Assembly: GCF_036621415.1 (NCBI RefSeq)
Contig: NZ_CP030941.1
Coordinates: 2,478,001-2,542,000, forward strand
Source of the DNA: Nitratireductor thuwali
GTDB lineage: Bacteria; Pseudomonadota; Alphaproteobacteria; Rhizobiales; Rhizobiaceae
DNA length: 64,000 nt
Direction of reading: 5' to 3'
Both the position numbers and the translations under genes were made by a program. Under the pieces are notes generated by a model. That model made no database searches and was not told where the DNA came from. It saw nothing but the letters and a program-made list of their open reading frames with translations. Positions 34,293 through 44,179 of this stretch are shown piece by piece; the first letter of the stretch is position 1; each line of letters begins with the position of its first letter.

Positions 34293-35174
34293 TTGCCAAT
34301 GTCGGCGCCGTTGCCTCTCCTGGTGCAAGACCTGGCCTCGTCGATGACACAACAGACCGACAGCCTGCTGGACCGTTTCGGCCGCTTCCTGGCCCGCCGC
34401 CTGCAGGTGGAATCCTCCGGCTATCAGCCCTACACGCCGTCCGATCCGCAAACCCTGCACCGCACGCTGCAGCCGGGCGACGTGCTGCTGGTGGAGGGCA
34501 ATCTGCGCATTTCGGCGGCCATCAAATACCTGACCCAATCGACCTGGAGCCATTCGGCGCTCTATGTCGGCGATGCGCTGGAAGAGCTGGGCGACGGCTC
34601 CGAGCGGCCGCGCCTCATCGAGGTCAATCTCGGCGATGGCTGCATCGCCGTTCCCCTGTCCAAATACCGCACCTACAACACCCGCATCTGCCGCCCGAGC
34701 GGGCTCACGCCCGACGACCGCAAGGCGATCGTCGATTTCATGGTGGCAAGCCTCGGCCTGCGCTACGACATGCGCAACATCTTCGATCTCCTGCGCTATT
34801 TCCTGCCCGCGCCGCCCGTGCCGGTGCGCTGGCGGCGGCGCATGCTCGCGCTGGGCTCTGGCGATCCCACCCGCGCCATCTGCTCCTCGCTCATGGCTCA
34901 GGCGTTCCAGGCCGTGCAATACCCCATTCTGCCGGACATAAGGCCCGTCCCCGGCCAGGCCTCGGCCGAATCCACCTATTCCCGCGCCGAGATCCTGCAT
35001 ATCCGGCACCATTCCCTCTTCACCCCCCGCGATTTCGACCTTTCTCCCTATTTCGAGATCGTCAAGCCGACCCTCGTCTACGGTTTCGACTACAAGAAGC
35101 TGCAATGGGCCGAGCCCGTGGAGCCAAAGGCGGTGGAGGCCGAGCCGGGAGCCGAAGGCGGGGAAGTGGCCTGA
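34293..35174 (+). CDS. YiiX/YebB-like permuted papain (NlpC/P60-type) hydrolase
   Basis: Protein of about 293 residues. The catalytic His is probably in WSHSALYVGD and the Cys in AICSSLMAQAFQ, the permuted order of the YiiX/LRAT-like clan. GDVLLVEGN before the His segment is typical of the family. TTG 34293 lies 10 bases after GGAGG and gives 293 residues; ATG 34299 is two codons later. No signal peptide or membrane segment is evident. It could be an amidase or acyltransferase; the substrate is unknown. The antiporter gene follows one base later. Confidence 0.78.
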   Translation: MPMSAPLPLLVQDLASSMTQQTDSLLDRFGRFLARRLQVESSGYQPYTPSDPQTLHRTLQPGDVLLVEGNLRISAAIKYLTQSTWSHSALYVGDALEELGDGSERPRLIEVNLGDGCIAVPLSKYRTYNTRICRPSGLTPDDRKAIVDFMVASLGLRYDMRNIFDLLRYFLPAPPVPVRWRRRMLALGSGDPTRAICSSLMAQAFQAVQYPILPDIRPVPGQASAESTYSRAEILHIRHHSLFTPRDFDLSPYFEIVKPTLVYGFDYKKLQWAEPVEPKAVEAEPGAEGGEVA

Positions 35175-35175
35175 C

Positions 35176-36390
35176 ATGGAAAGCCACGGCGCGCTCGCGC
35201 TCACCTTCGCCCTGTTCGCCGTCTATGCGCTCTTCGGCAGAAAGCTGGAAGCGTCCGTGCTTTCCGGTCCGCTCATCTTCACCGGCCTCGGCCTTGCCTT
35301 CGCCTTTGTCGATTGGGCGCCGTTCTCGATCGCCGGCAACGCCGTCATCCAGTTCCTGGCCACGGTCACCCTGGTCATCATCCTGTTCCGCGACGCGGCC
35401 AATATCCGCATATCCGGCATCATCGCCGAGCGCGCCATCGCGGGCCTGTCCATGCGCCTCCTGGTCGTCGGGATCCCGCTGACGATCGCCGCCGGTGCCG
35501 CCGCGGCGATGCTCGTCTTTCCGGGCCTGGGGCTTTACGGCGCCATCATCCTCGCCATCGTGCTCACGCCCACCGATGCCGCGCTCGCCCAGCCCGTTTT
35601 CGGGAACCGCGACCTGCCGGAAGTCCCGCGCGAGGCGCTGGACGTGGAATCGGGCCTCAACGACGGCCTCTGCCTGCCGCTGCTGCTCGTGGCCCTGGCG
35701 CTGGCCACCGGCGCGGAAGGTCAGCCCGGATTTGCCGGCCACGTCTTCTTCTTCGCCGGGGAGTTGGTCTTCGGGCCATTGGCCGGTGGACTGATCGGCC
35801 TTGCCGGCGCCTGGGCCACTTTGCGCTACGTGGCGCTGGGCGATTCCGACCCGGCCACCCGCACGCCCATCATGGTCGCGCTCGCCGGGCTGGCCTATTT
35901 CACGGCAGAGATGGTCGGCGGCAACGGTTTTCTGGCCGCTTTCACCGCCGGCCTCGCCTTCGGCTGGCGGCTGCCGGACGACCTGGTGGAACGGACCTCG
36001 CGCTTTGCGACAACCGAGGGCTCGCTGCTGACCAACGTCACCTTCCTCCTCTTCGGTGCCGCCATCCTGCCGCGCGCATTCGGCGCATCGGCCGGCCCGG
36101 CGCTGCTTTACGCTGCGCTCAGCCTGACCGTGGTTCGCATGTTGCCCGTATGGATCGCTGCCATCGGAACTGATATCGGCCCGCGCGCCAGGCTGTTCAT
36201 GGGCTGGTTCGGTCCGCGTGGCCTGGCATCGGTGCTCTACCTGGTCCTGGTGGTCGACCAGTCGGGCTTTGCCGATGCCGGCACAGTTACCGATATCGCC
36301 GTCTTCGCGATTTTCCTGTCCATTCTCCTCCACGGCATCTCGGCACCCTTCGCGGTGCCGATCTTCTTCGGAAGGGGGAAAAGCGGGTAA
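35176..36390 (+). CDS. Cation/proton antiporter (CPA1, NhaP-like)
   Basis: Integral membrane protein of 404 residues with about twelve hydrophobic segments. The CPA1 core is visible: an unwound-helix region IVLTPTDAALAQPVFGN followed by LDVESGLNDGLCLPLL, where ESGLND supplies the ion-binding Asn-Asp pair. A C-terminal GWFGPRGLASVLYLVLV segment with the conserved Arg follows. It lacks a long cytosolic tail. It probably exchanges Na+ or K+ for H+ at the inner membrane. The start one base after the hydrolase gene suggests cotranscription. Confidence 0.9.
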   Translation: MESHGALALTFALFAVYALFGRKLEASVLSGPLIFTGLGLAFAFVDWAPFSIAGNAVIQFLATVTLVIILFRDAANIRISGIIAERAIAGLSMRLLVVGIPLTIAAGAAAAMLVFPGLGLYGAIILAIVLTPTDAALAQPVFGNRDLPEVPREALDVESGLNDGLCLPLLLVALALATGAEGQPGFAGHVFFFAGELVFGPLAGGLIGLAGAWATLRYVALGDSDPATRTPIMVALAGLAYFTAEMVGGNGFLAAFTAGLAFGWRLPDDLVERTSRFATTEGSLLTNVTFLLFGAAILPRAFGASAGPALLYAALSLTVVRMLPVWIAAIGTDIGPRARLFMGWFGPRGLASVLYLVLVVDQSGFADAGTVTDIAVFAIFLSILLHGISAPFAVPIFFGRGKSG

Positions 36391-36451
36391 GCCCCGCTAG
36401 CGCTATAACCGCCGCCGCGCCCCGCGCGCCGTGACCGGCTCCGTTTCCAAG

Positions 36452-36496
36452 CAATTGCGGACGGAAAACCGGTTTCCACTTTTCCCGGAATCGCTC
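36452..36496. repeat. Copy of the alphaproteobacterial 'GGAAAACCGGTTTCC' interspersed repeat
   Basis: The spacer between the convergent antiporter and lepA genes contains CAATTGCGGACGGAAAACCGG, then TTTCCACTTTTCCCGGAATCGCTCT. The AAACCGGTTT core is palindromic. Diverged relatives lie at 1432-1460 and 16450-16485. The family is recognised from memory as common between rhizobial genes. Confidence 0.5.
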
Positions 36497-36518
36497 TGTG
36501 GCGAAGGCGGCGCGCCGC

Positions 36519-38327
36519 TCAATCGCTCATCTTCAGCGCCTGGATGAAGGCCTCCTGCGGGATCTCCACCTTGCCGAACTGGCGCATGCGCTTTTTGCCT
36601 TCCTTCTGCTTTTCCAGAAGCTTGCGCTTGCGGGTCACGTCGCCGCCGTAGCATTTGGCGGTCACGTCCTTTCTGAGGGCGGAGATGGTTTCGCGGGCGA
36701 TGACCTTGCCGCCGATGGCGGCCTGGATGGGGATCTTGAAAAGGTGCTGGGGGATGAGGTCCTTCAGCTTCTCGCACATGACGCGGCCGCGCTTGTCGGC
36801 CTGGGAGCGGTGGACCAGCATGGACAGCGCGTCGACGGGCTCGCCATTGACGAGGATCGACATCTTTACGAGGTCGCCCTCGCGGTAATCGGTGAGTTGG
36901 TAGTCGAAGCTGGCATAGCCGCGGCTGATGGATTTGAGCCTGTCGTAGAAGTCGAACACCACCTCGTTGAGCGGCAGGTCGTAGACCAGCATGGCGCGTG
37001 AGCCGGCATAGGAAAGGTCGGCCTGGATGCCGCGGCGGTCCTGGCAGAGCTTGAGGATGGCGCCCAGATGCTCGTCGGGGGTGAGGATGGTGGCGCGGAT
37101 CCACGGCTCCTCAATGGAGGCGATCTTCATCACGTCCGGCATGTCGGCCGGGTTGTGCAGCTCGATCTGCTCGCCGCTGATCAGGTTCATGCGGTAGACG
37201 ACGCTGGGGGCGGTGGCGATGAGGTCGAGGTCGAACTCGCGCGAAAGCCGCTCCTGGATGATCTCCAGATGCAGGAGGCCGAGGAAACCGCAGCGGAAGC
37301 CGAAGCCGAGGGCGGCGGAGCTTTCCATCTCGTAGGAAAAGCTCGCATCGTTGAGGCGCAGCTTGCCGACGGCGGCGCGCAGATCGTCGAAATCGTCGGC
37401 ATCGACGGGGAACAGGCCGCAGAAGACGACCGGCTGGGCCGGCTTGAAGCCGGGCAGCGGGCGCGTGGTCTGGCGCTTTTCCTCGGTGATGGTGTCGCCC
37501 ACGCGGGTGTCGGCGACCTCCTTGATGGAGGCGGTGATGAAGCCGATCTCACCGGGGCCGAGGCTTTCCACCATGACCATCTTGGGCGTGATGACGCCGA
37601 CGCGGTCGACCTGGTACTTGGCGCCGGTGCCGAGCATGCGCACGGTCTGGCCCTTCTTCAACTCGCCGTCGATGATGCGCACCAGAACGATGACGCCGAG
37701 ATAGGCGTCGTACCAGCTGTCGACCAGCAGCGCCTTGAGCGGGTCGCCCGCCTCGCCCTCCCGGGGCGGCGGCAGGCGGTTGACGATGGCCTCCAGAACG
37801 TCTTCCACGCCAAGGCCGGTCTTGGCGGAAATCATGAGGGCGTTTGAGGCGTCGAGGCCGATGACATCCTCGATCTGCTGCTTGATGCGCTCGGGCTCGG
37901 CGGCGGGCAGGTCGACCTTGTTGAGGACGGGGACGATCTCGTGGTCGTTGTCGAGCGCCTGGTAGACATTGGCCAGCGTCTGGGCTTCCACGCCCTGGGA
38001 GGCGTCGACGACGAGCAGCGAGCCTTCGCAGGCGGCGAGCGAGCGGGAGACCTCGTAGGCGAAATCGACATGGCCGGGCGTGTCGATGAGGTTCAGCACG
38101 TAATGCTGGCCGTCCCTGGCGTCGTATTCGAGGCGCACGGTGTTGGCCTTGATGGTGATGCCGCGCTCGCGCTCGATGTCCATCGCGTCGAGAATCTGCT
38201 CCTTCATCTCGCGATGCTCCAGCGATCCCGTCATCTGGATCAGCCGGTCGGCGAGCGTCGACTTGCCATGGTCGATATGGGCGACGATGGAGAAATTGCG
38301 GATTCGGGAAAGGGGCGTCTTGGTCAT
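36519..38327 (-). CDS. lepA: Elongation factor 4 (LepA)
   Basis: Translational GTPase of 602 residues acting on stalled or mis-translocated ribosomes. G1 [10 protein letters not shown]2 [11 protein letters not shown]3 DTPGHVDF and G4 NKVDLP are all present. So are the LepA-specific C-terminal domain ending [22 protein letters not shown] and the conserved [16 protein letters not shown]. The ATG at 38327 gives the standard [21 protein letters not shown]. Length is normal for the family. Confidence 0.97.
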   Translation of the reverse strand: MTKTPLSRIRNFSIVAHIDHGKSTLADRLIQMTGSLEHREMKEQILDAMDIERERGITIKANTVRLEYDARDGQHYVLNLIDTPGHVDFAYEVSRSLAACEGSLLVVDASQGVEAQTLANVYQALDNDHEIVPVLNKVDLPAAEPERIKQQIEDVIGLDASNALMISAKTGLGVEDVLEAIVNRLPPPREGEAGDPLKALLVDSWYDAYLGVIVLVRIIDGELKKGQTVRMLGTGAKYQVDRVGVITPKMVMVESLGPGEIGFITASIKEVADTRVGDTITEEKRQTTRPLPGFKPAQPVVFCGLFPVDADDFDDLRAAVGKLRLNDASFSYEMESSAALGFGFRCGFLGLLHLEIIQERLSREFDLDLIATAPSVVYRMNLISGEQIELHNPADMPDVMKIASIEEPWIRATILTPDEHLGAILKLCQDRRGIQADLSYAGSRAMLVYDLPLNEVVFDFYDRLKSISRGYASFDYQLTDYREGDLVKMSILVNGEPVDALSMLVHRSQADKRGRVMCEKLKDLIPQHLFKIPIQAAIGGKVIARETISALRKDVTAKCYGGDVTRKRKLLEKQKEGKKRMRQFGKVEIPQEAFIQALKMSD

Positions 38328-38395
38328 GCCCGCGCGTATAGAGCATTTGGCCAGCGCTTGGGAAGGCGGAATCGAGCCCGCCTTCCCGGCCGCTC

Positions 38396-38785
38396 TCAGG
38401 CGTCTTCCGGCAATTCGTGCGGGTAGGAATGGTGCTCGTGGGCGATGCGCCACTCGCCCTCCTCCCTGCGCAGGCCGAGGGTGAGGCGGACGCGGTTGCC
38501 GACGACGCCGACGATGCCGCAGGCATAGGCGATGTCGCCGCCCACCTCGACGCGCATCTCCTCGATGTCGAAGGAGCCGGGGCCGCCGGGGCTGTAGCGG
38601 AAGAAGAGCTCCCAGGTCTTGCGGTATTCCTCCATGCCGCGCGCCTGCAGCGGCATCGGCACGTCGAACATCAGGATGTCGGCCGTGTGGCGGGCGAGCA
38701 CGCCCTCCATGTCGCCCTCGCGCACGGCCTTCGTCCAGTCCTCGATCAGCGCGCGCACGCGCGCCACTTCCTCGTTGCGGTCCAT
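38396..38785 (-). CDS. SnoaL-like/DUF4440 (NTF2-fold) protein
   Basis: Small protein of 129 residues with the NTF2-like cone fold: an opening helix [32 protein letters not shown], then strands ending in [23 protein letters not shown]. Such proteins may be isomerases, hydrolases or ligand binders; the paired His near the C-terminus is common in the DUF4440/YybH group. Two ATGs three codons apart exist; 38785 has GGAGG at a proper six-base distance. Confidence 0.82.
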   Translation of the reverse strand: MDRNEEVARVRALIEDWTKAVREGDMEGVLARHTADILMFDVPMPLQARGMEEYRKTWELFFRYSPGGPGSFDIEEMRVEVGGDIAYACGIVGVVGNRVRLTLGLRREEGEWRIAHEHHSYPHELPEDA

Positions 38786-38843
38786 CGGCATCCTCCGAAT
38801 GTTGATGGACCAAGGACGGCCGACGGGCCGCCCCGCCGACAGC

Positions 38844-39848
38844 TCAGTCGTAGGAAAGATGCGTCGCCTTGCCGCCGAAGACGCGGTAGGCATAGATCGT
38901 GTAGCCGAGGATGATCGGCAGCACGATGACCGTGCCCACCAGGATGAAGCCGAGGCTCTCCGACGCCGCCGCAGCCTGCCAGATGGTGATGCGGTCGGGC
39001 ACCACATAGGGATAGAAGGAATAGGCAAGGCCGGCAAAGCCCAGCGCGAACACGAATGCGAGGGCCACGAAGGGCTTCAGCGAATGGGCATCGTCGGGCG
39101 CCGGCAGGCGGTAGCTCATGCGCCAGAGCCACAGGAACAGGCCGGCGGATATGATCGGCAGCGGCGCCAGCCAGACGATCTCCGGCAGCGAGAACCACTT
39201 TTCGAAGATGCGCGGGCTGGTCAGCGGCGTGGCGGCGGAAACGGCGGCCATGCCGCAGGCGGTGAAGACCAGCGCGCGGCGCAGCCAACGCACGGCCTTT
39301 TTCTGCAGATCGTCTTCGGTCTTGTAGATCAGCCAGGCGGCGCCCATGGCCGCATAGGCGGCGGCAAGGCACACGGCGACCAGAAGCGCGAAGAGGATGG
39401 CGGACAGGCCCTGCTCCAGGCCGAGCACGTAGATGCCGAGCATGTAGCCCTGGGCAAGAGCCGCCAGCGCCGACCCGGCGAAGAAGATGCAATCCCAGCG
39501 GCGCTTGCGGTAGGCCGGCACCTTGGCGCGGAAATCGAAGGCGACGCCGCGCAGGATGAGGCCGAAAAGCAGCAGGAAGACGGGAATGTAGAGGGCGGTG
39601 AGAATGGTGCCGTGGGCGATCGGGAAGGCCACCAGAAGCAGGCCGACGGCGAGCACCAGCCAGGTCTCGTTGGCGTCCCAGAAGGGACCGATGGCGGCGA
39701 TCATCACGTCCTTCTCCTCCTTTTCGGCGGCGACGAAGAGGATGCCGATGCCGAGGTCGAAGCCGTCGAGGATGACGTAGAGCAGGATCGACAGGCCCAT
39801 CAGGCCGGCGAAAATGAGGGGAACCAGCGTCGGCCAGTCGATGTTCAT
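38844..39848 (-). CDS. cydB: Cytochrome bd-type quinol oxidase subunit II (cyanide-insensitive type)
   Basis: Inner-membrane oxidase subunit of 334 residues with about eight or nine hydrophobic segments. The family signatures LDGFDLGIGIL and FWDANETWLVLAVGLLLVAFP are present. The partner CydA has a short Q-loop, so the pair is of the CioAB type. The ATG overlaps the stop of a 24-codon ORF that separates it from cydA (ATGA). The enzyme reduces oxygen to water with ubiquinol and does not pump protons. Confidence 0.94.
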   Translation of the reverse strand: MNIDWPTLVPLIFAGLMGLSILLYVILDGFDLGIGILFVAAEKEEKDVMIAAIGPFWDANETWLVLAVGLLLVAFPIAHGTILTALYIPVFLLLFGLILRGVAFDFRAKVPAYRKRRWDCIFFAGSALAALAQGYMLGIYVLGLEQGLSAILFALLVAVCLAAAYAAMGAAWLIYKTEDDLQKKAVRWLRRALVFTACGMAAVSAATPLTSPRIFEKWFSLPEIVWLAPLPIISAGLFLWLWRMSYRLPAPDDAHSLKPFVALAFVFALGFAGLAYSFYPYVVPDRITIWQAAAASESLGFILVGTVIVLPIILGYTIYAYRVFGGKATHLSYD

Positions 39849-39919
39849 GGGTCTACTCCGGTCCACTGAGGAAGAGGGGTGGCGGCTGTCGCATCCATGC
39901 CTTTTCCGGTCATCGTCAT
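39845..39919 (-). CDS. 24-residue ORF bridging cydA and cydB
   Basis: The ATG at 39919 overlaps the cydA stop (ATGA) and the TGA overlaps the cydB ATG (ATGA). A ribosome could therefore pass from cydA through this ORF to cydB. GGGCGGGAG precedes the start. The peptide begins MTMTGKGMDA and ends QWTGVDP; it is hydrophilic with no membrane segment, so it is not a CydX/CydZ-type subunit. It may serve only to couple translation, or it may encode a real microprotein. Not recognised. Confidence 0.5.
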   Translation of the reverse strand: MTMTGKGMDATAATPLPQWTGVDP

Positions 39920-41280
39920 TCTCCCGCCCTCATCGGCTGGTCGAGGGCCCTGTCCTGCACGACGGGATCGGGCTGGCGTTCGCCTTCCCGCGCGGCCTTC
40001 ACCGCCAGATAGATCAGCACGCCGATATAGACGATCAGGAGAACGGCGTAGAGCGCCAGGTAGCCGGCCAGCGTGAAGGCCACCTGGCCGCCGGTGACCG
40101 GCCCGACCGCCTGCTCGGTCTTCAAGACGCCATGGACCAGCCAGGGCTGGCGCCCGATCTCGGTCGTATACCAGCCGGCAAGGACCGCTACCCAGCCCGA
40201 CACGGCCATCGGGACCAGGGCATAGGCGACCGGCCGGGGCAGCCGGTTTCTGCGGAACAGGTACCAGGCGGCGGTCCACGACACGACCAGCATCAGCACG
40301 CCGATGCCGACCATGATGCGGAAGGCGAAGAAGACCGGCGCGACGGGCGGGTGCTCGCCCTCGAACTGGTTGAGGCCCGGCACGACGCCTGCCGCGCTGT
40401 GCCTGAGAATGAGCGAGGCAAGGTCCGGGATCGCGATCTCGAAGCGGTTTTCGCGCGCAGCCTCGTCGGGCCAGGCGAAAAGAACGAGCGGCCTGTTGGG
40501 GCCGGTTTCCCAATTGGCCTCCATGGCGGCGATCTTTGCCGGCTGATGCTCGAGCGTGTTTAGGCCGTGCTGGTCGCCCACGAAAATCTGGATGGGGATG
40601 AGGATGGCCCCCAGGGCGACGCCGGTGCGCAGCGTCTTCCACATGGATTCGGAACGGTCGCCCAGGAGATAGCGGAGCGCCGACAGGCCGGCGATCAGGA
40701 ACGCCGCCGTGAGGCCGGACGCCAGCAGCATGTGGACGAGGCGGTAGGGGAAGGAAGGATTGAAGATGACCGCCCACCAATCAAGCGCGTGGGCCACGCC
40801 GTCGCGCATCTCGAAACCGGCAGGCGTCTGCATCCACGAATTGAGCGCCAGTATCCAGAAGGCCGAAAAGGTGGTGCCGGTGGCGACGAGCGCCGTCGCC
40901 AGCGTGTGCACACGGTTCGACACGCGGCGGAAGCCGAACAGCATGATGCCGAGGAACACCGCTTCCAGAAAGAATGCGGTCAGCACCTCATAGGCCAGGA
41001 GCGGGCCGGCGATATTGCCGACGGTCTCCATGTAGCCCGGCCAATTGGTGCCGAACTGGAAGCTCATGGTCACGCCCGACACCACGCCCAGCGCGAAGGA
41101 AAGGGCAAAGACCTTCACCCAGGTGAAATAGGCCTGCATCCAGGCGTGATCGTTGGTGCGGTTGTAGCGGAGCTTGAAATAAAGGAGCACCCAGCCGAGC
41201 GAAATGGTGATTGCCGGGAACAGGATATGAAACGAGATATTCGCTGCGAACTGGACGCGGGAGAGCAAAAGCGGGTCCAC
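39916..41280 (-). CDS. cydA: Cytochrome bd-type quinol oxidase subunit I (CioA-like)
   Basis: Haem-bearing subunit of 454 residues with nine hydrophobic segments. It begins at GTG 41280, five bases after GGAGGT, as MDPLLLSRVQFAANISFHILFP, where His18 is the high-spin haem ligand. The second His ligand is in YRLVHMLLASG. The quinol-binding GWYTTEIGRQPW is present, and the Q-loop between segments 6 and 7 is short, as in cyanide-insensitive oxidases. An upstream ATG at 41400 would add an implausible basic leader. Confidence 0.94.
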   Translation of the reverse strand: MDPLLLSRVQFAANISFHILFPAITISLGWVLLYFKLRYNRTNDHAWMQAYFTWVKVFALSFALGVVSGVTMSFQFGTNWPGYMETVGNIAGPLLAYEVLTAFFLEAVFLGIMLFGFRRVSNRVHTLATALVATGTTFSAFWILALNSWMQTPAGFEMRDGVAHALDWWAVIFNPSFPYRLVHMLLASGLTAAFLIAGLSALRYLLGDRSESMWKTLRTGVALGAILIPIQIFVGDQHGLNTLEHQPAKIAAMEANWETGPNRPLVLFAWPDEAARENRFEIAIPDLASLILRHSAAGVVPGLNQFEGEHPPVAPVFFAFRIMVGIGVLMLVVSWTAAWYLFRRNRLPRPVAYALVPMAVSGWVAVLAGWYTTEIGRQPWLVHGVLKTEQAVGPVTGGQVAFTLAGYLALYAVLLIVYIGVLIYLAVKAAREGERQPDPVVQDRALDQPMRAGE

Positions 41281-41508
41281 CGGGACCTCCCTTCGTGATT
41301 GTCGCGAGCAAGGGTAGGCTGCCGGGCGGCCAGCGTCAAAGCGGCGCGCGGTCGCTGCGTCATCCCGCCGCCTTGCGCGCGCCGGGCGCCGGCGGCGCAC
41401 GCCGGCGCCATCGGCTCCTTAACCGAAACTTCACCTCAAGGGCACAAATTCCGACAGCCGGTTTACGCTGGGGAAGGTGGGCGTGTCCGGGACGATTGGG
41501 GGACGAGC

Positions 41509-44013
41509 ATGGGTGATTATGAAAGCGCCGCGACCGGATGGTCAGCGCTGGTGGCGCAGGATGGCGGCGCCTCGCCGGGTCTGGTGGCGCTCTTTTCCAG
41601 CATTCTGATCCTGGCCTGCCTGGCTGTGATGCAGGTCTGGCGCATGCATGTCGGCACGCGCGGCGCGGGCGCGGAACGCGACGCCGGCGACATGATCGCG
41701 GCGGCGGTGCGGGGCCTGCGGCTGCGCTATATCGTGGTGATGGGTGCGCTCATCATACCCGGAGCCTTCTTCATCCTTGGCTCGCATGTCACCAATGCCC
41801 GCTTTTCCAACGCCACTTCCTTTGCCGATCTGGTCGCCGAAGCGGCCGAAACGACCAATGTCGCCGTCCGCACCGCGCTTCAGATGGCCGACCCCGCGAC
41901 CGTGAACTCGGGCTGGACCGAAAAGGCGCTGGCGGTACACGCGCAGCAGCTCGAACGGATCAGCGGGAAGATGGAGGCGGTATGGCCGCGGCTCGACGCC
42001 GACATGCAGGAGCGCCTGACCGTGGCTACGCCCTACGGCCCCAGAACGCCTCTGGCCATGCTCAAGGAATTTCACGACCAGGTCCGCGAGGCCTCGCAGG
42101 CGAGTGCTGAAGAGCGTGCCCAGGCGGGCAAATACCTCACCGGCGTCACCCACCTGGTAGTCGAGCCGGCGCTCGATCAACTGTCGGCAGCGGTTCGCCA
42201 ATACAACCGGGAACTGGCCAACCGGGTCAAGCTGACGATCAACATCGTGGCGGTCGTGCTGCTCGCGTTCGCCGCCGGCATCCTGCTCCTCATCTTCCTG
42301 CCGATGGAACACTCGATCCGCGACGCGCTTGCCCGGCTCAAGAAGGCGCTGGAGGACGCCAAGTCCGCGGACCGGGCGAAATCGGAATTCCTGGCCAATA
42401 TGAGCCACGAGATACGCACGCCCATGAACGGCGTGCTGGGCATGTCGGAACTGATGGCAAGCACCGAACTGGATCCGCGCCAGCGGACCTACAACGACGT
42501 CATCCTGAAATCCGGCAACGCGCTTTTGACCATCATCAACGACATCCTGGATTTCTCCAAGATCGACGCCGGCCATGCGCATCTGGAGGCAGCGCCCTTC
42601 AACCTTGCCGAAACGGTCGAGGATGTGGCGACGCTGGTCTCTTCGCGCGCTTCGGAGAAGGACCTGGAACTGATCGTCCATGTCGACCCGTCGCTGCCCG
42701 AGTGGGTGGTCGGCGACATGGGCCGCATCCGGCAGATCCTGACGAACCTTGCCGGCAATGCCGTCAAATTCACCGAGAGGGGCCATGTGCTGATCGACGT
42801 GTCGCGCGACGGCGACCAGATCCTGTTTCAGGTGATCGACACCGGCATCGGCATTCCGGAGGAAAAGCTGGCCAGCGTTTTCGAAAAGTTCAGCCAGGTG
42901 GACTCGTCCTCGACGCGCCGGCATGAGGGGACGGGCCTCGGCCTTGCCATCGCCTCGCGCCTGGTCGACCTGATGGGCGGCAGCGTCGGCGCCACCAGCA
43001 CGGTCGGCGAAGGGTCGAATTTCCACTTCCGGCTGCCCCTTGCCGCCCACCAGGGCTGCGACCCGAGGCCGGTGCGCGTGCCTGCCGACATGGAGGGCGC
43101 GCGGATCCTGATCGTCGACGACAATGGGATCAACAGAAAGATACTCGCCGAGCAGATGCGCAATTGGAACCTCGACTGCTGCGCGGTGGAAAGCGGCGCG
43201 GTGGCCCTGGCGTTCATCGAGGAGGCCGAACGTGGCGGTGCGGGCGTCGACCTGATGGTACTCGACTATCAGATGCCGCAGATGAGCGGGGCGCAGGTGC
43301 TGCGCGAAATGCGCGCCCGCGGGCTTCTCGAACGCATCGGCGTCGTGCTGCTCACCTCCGTCGACGATACGATCGCGCTCCGCGAGCTGAAATCGTCCGG
43401 GGCGGAGGCCATCCTGACGAAGCCCACCCGCTCGGCGCTGCTGCGCGAAACGATCGAGGAAGTGCTGGCCGGAATGCAGGAGCCGGGCAGGCAGCCGAAG
43501 GACCGGCGGCCCCATCCCGAACCGGAAAGGCCCGCTCCCGTGATCCCGCATGGGCCGAAGCTTGTGGAGATGCAGGAAAGGGAGCCGGCGGTGGCGGCGA
43601 GGCCTGAGACAGGCGACGTTGAAATACTGGTCGCCGAGGACAATGAGGTGAACCAGCTCGTCTTCGAGCAGATCCTGGGCGGCATGGGGCGCCAGTTCGC
43701 CGTGGCCGAGAACGGACGCGAGGCCGTGGACGCCTGGCGCCGGCACCGGCCGGCGCTCATCCTGATGGACGTCTCCATGCCCGAGATGAACGGGCATGAG
43801 GCAACGCGCGCGATACGGCGCGCGGAAGAAGCCGAAGGAGTGCCGCGCACGCCCATCATCGGACTGACGGCGCACGCGCTCGAGGGGGACCGGGAGCGCT
43901 GCCTGGAAGCGGGGATGGACGACTACATGACCAAGCCGGTGTCGCCGGCGCGGCTGGAAGCCAAGATTCGCGAATGGCTGGCGGACGAGCGCCGTGCGTC
44001 CGCGGGCGAATAG
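41509..44013 (+). CDS. Hybrid sensor histidine kinase with two receiver domains
   Basis: Protein of 834 residues. Two membrane segments (near residues 24-41 and 76-93) come first, then a periplasmic region of about 150 residues, a third segment ([24 protein letters not shown]) and a coiled linker. The HisKA box is [18 protein letters not shown], the ATPase N-box [13 protein letters not shown] and the G-boxes GIGIPEEK and [13 protein letters not shown]. Two receivers follow with phospho-Asp in [11 protein letters not shown] and [11 protein letters not shown]. No HPt domain is fused and no cognate regulator is adjacent. The signal is unknown. Confidence 0.92.
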   Translation: MGDYESAATGWSALVAQDGGASPGLVALFSSILILACLAVMQVWRMHVGTRGAGAERDAGDMIAAAVRGLRLRYIVVMGALIIPGAFFILGSHVTNARFSNATSFADLVAEAAETTNVAVRTALQMADPATVNSGWTEKALAVHAQQLERISGKMEAVWPRLDADMQERLTVATPYGPRTPLAMLKEFHDQVREASQASAEERAQAGKYLTGVTHLVVEPALDQLSAAVRQYNRELANRVKLTINIVAVVLLAFAAGILLLIFLPMEHSIRDALARLKKALEDAKSADRAKSEFLANMSHEIRTPMNGVLGMSELMASTELDPRQRTYNDVILKSGNALLTIINDILDFSKIDAGHAHLEAAPFNLAETVEDVATLVSSRASEKDLELIVHVDPSLPEWVVGDMGRIRQILTNLAGNAVKFTERGHVLIDVSRDGDQILFQVIDTGIGIPEEKLASVFEKFSQVDSSSTRRHEGTGLGLAIASRLVDLMGGSVGATSTVGEGSNFHFRLPLAAHQGCDPRPVRVPADMEGARILIVDDNGINRKILAEQMRNWNLDCCAVESGAVALAFIEEAERGGAGVDLMVLDYQMPQMSGAQVLREMRARGLLERIGVVLLTSVDDTIALRELKSSGAEAILTKPTRSALLRETIEEVLAGMQEPGRQPKDRRPHPEPERPAPVIPHGPKLVEMQEREPAVAARPETGDVEILVAEDNEVNQLVFEQILGGMGRQFAVAENGREAVDAWRRHRPALILMDVSMPEMNGHEATRAIRRAEEAEGVPRTPIIGLTAHALEGDRERCLEAGMDDYMTKPVSPARLEAKIREWLADERRASAGE

Positions 44014-44179
44014 GCCCGATCGGGTGCGGGGCGCTCCCACTCGAGGGCGGGCAATTGCATAGGGTCATGGTTCTTGTTGCCCGCTTCGCCGGCGACCCCC
44101 ACCCACAATCCCGGCGAATCCGGTCCAGCCGGAACCTCGCGCCCGCCCGATTGTTGACTGGGAAAGCGCGGAGGTTCCC

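Noticed and set aside
41542..44040. 832-codon open frame on the minus strand opposite the hybrid kinase
   Set aside because: The plus strand encodes HisKA, ATPase and two receiver domains; the antisense frame has no recognisable family.
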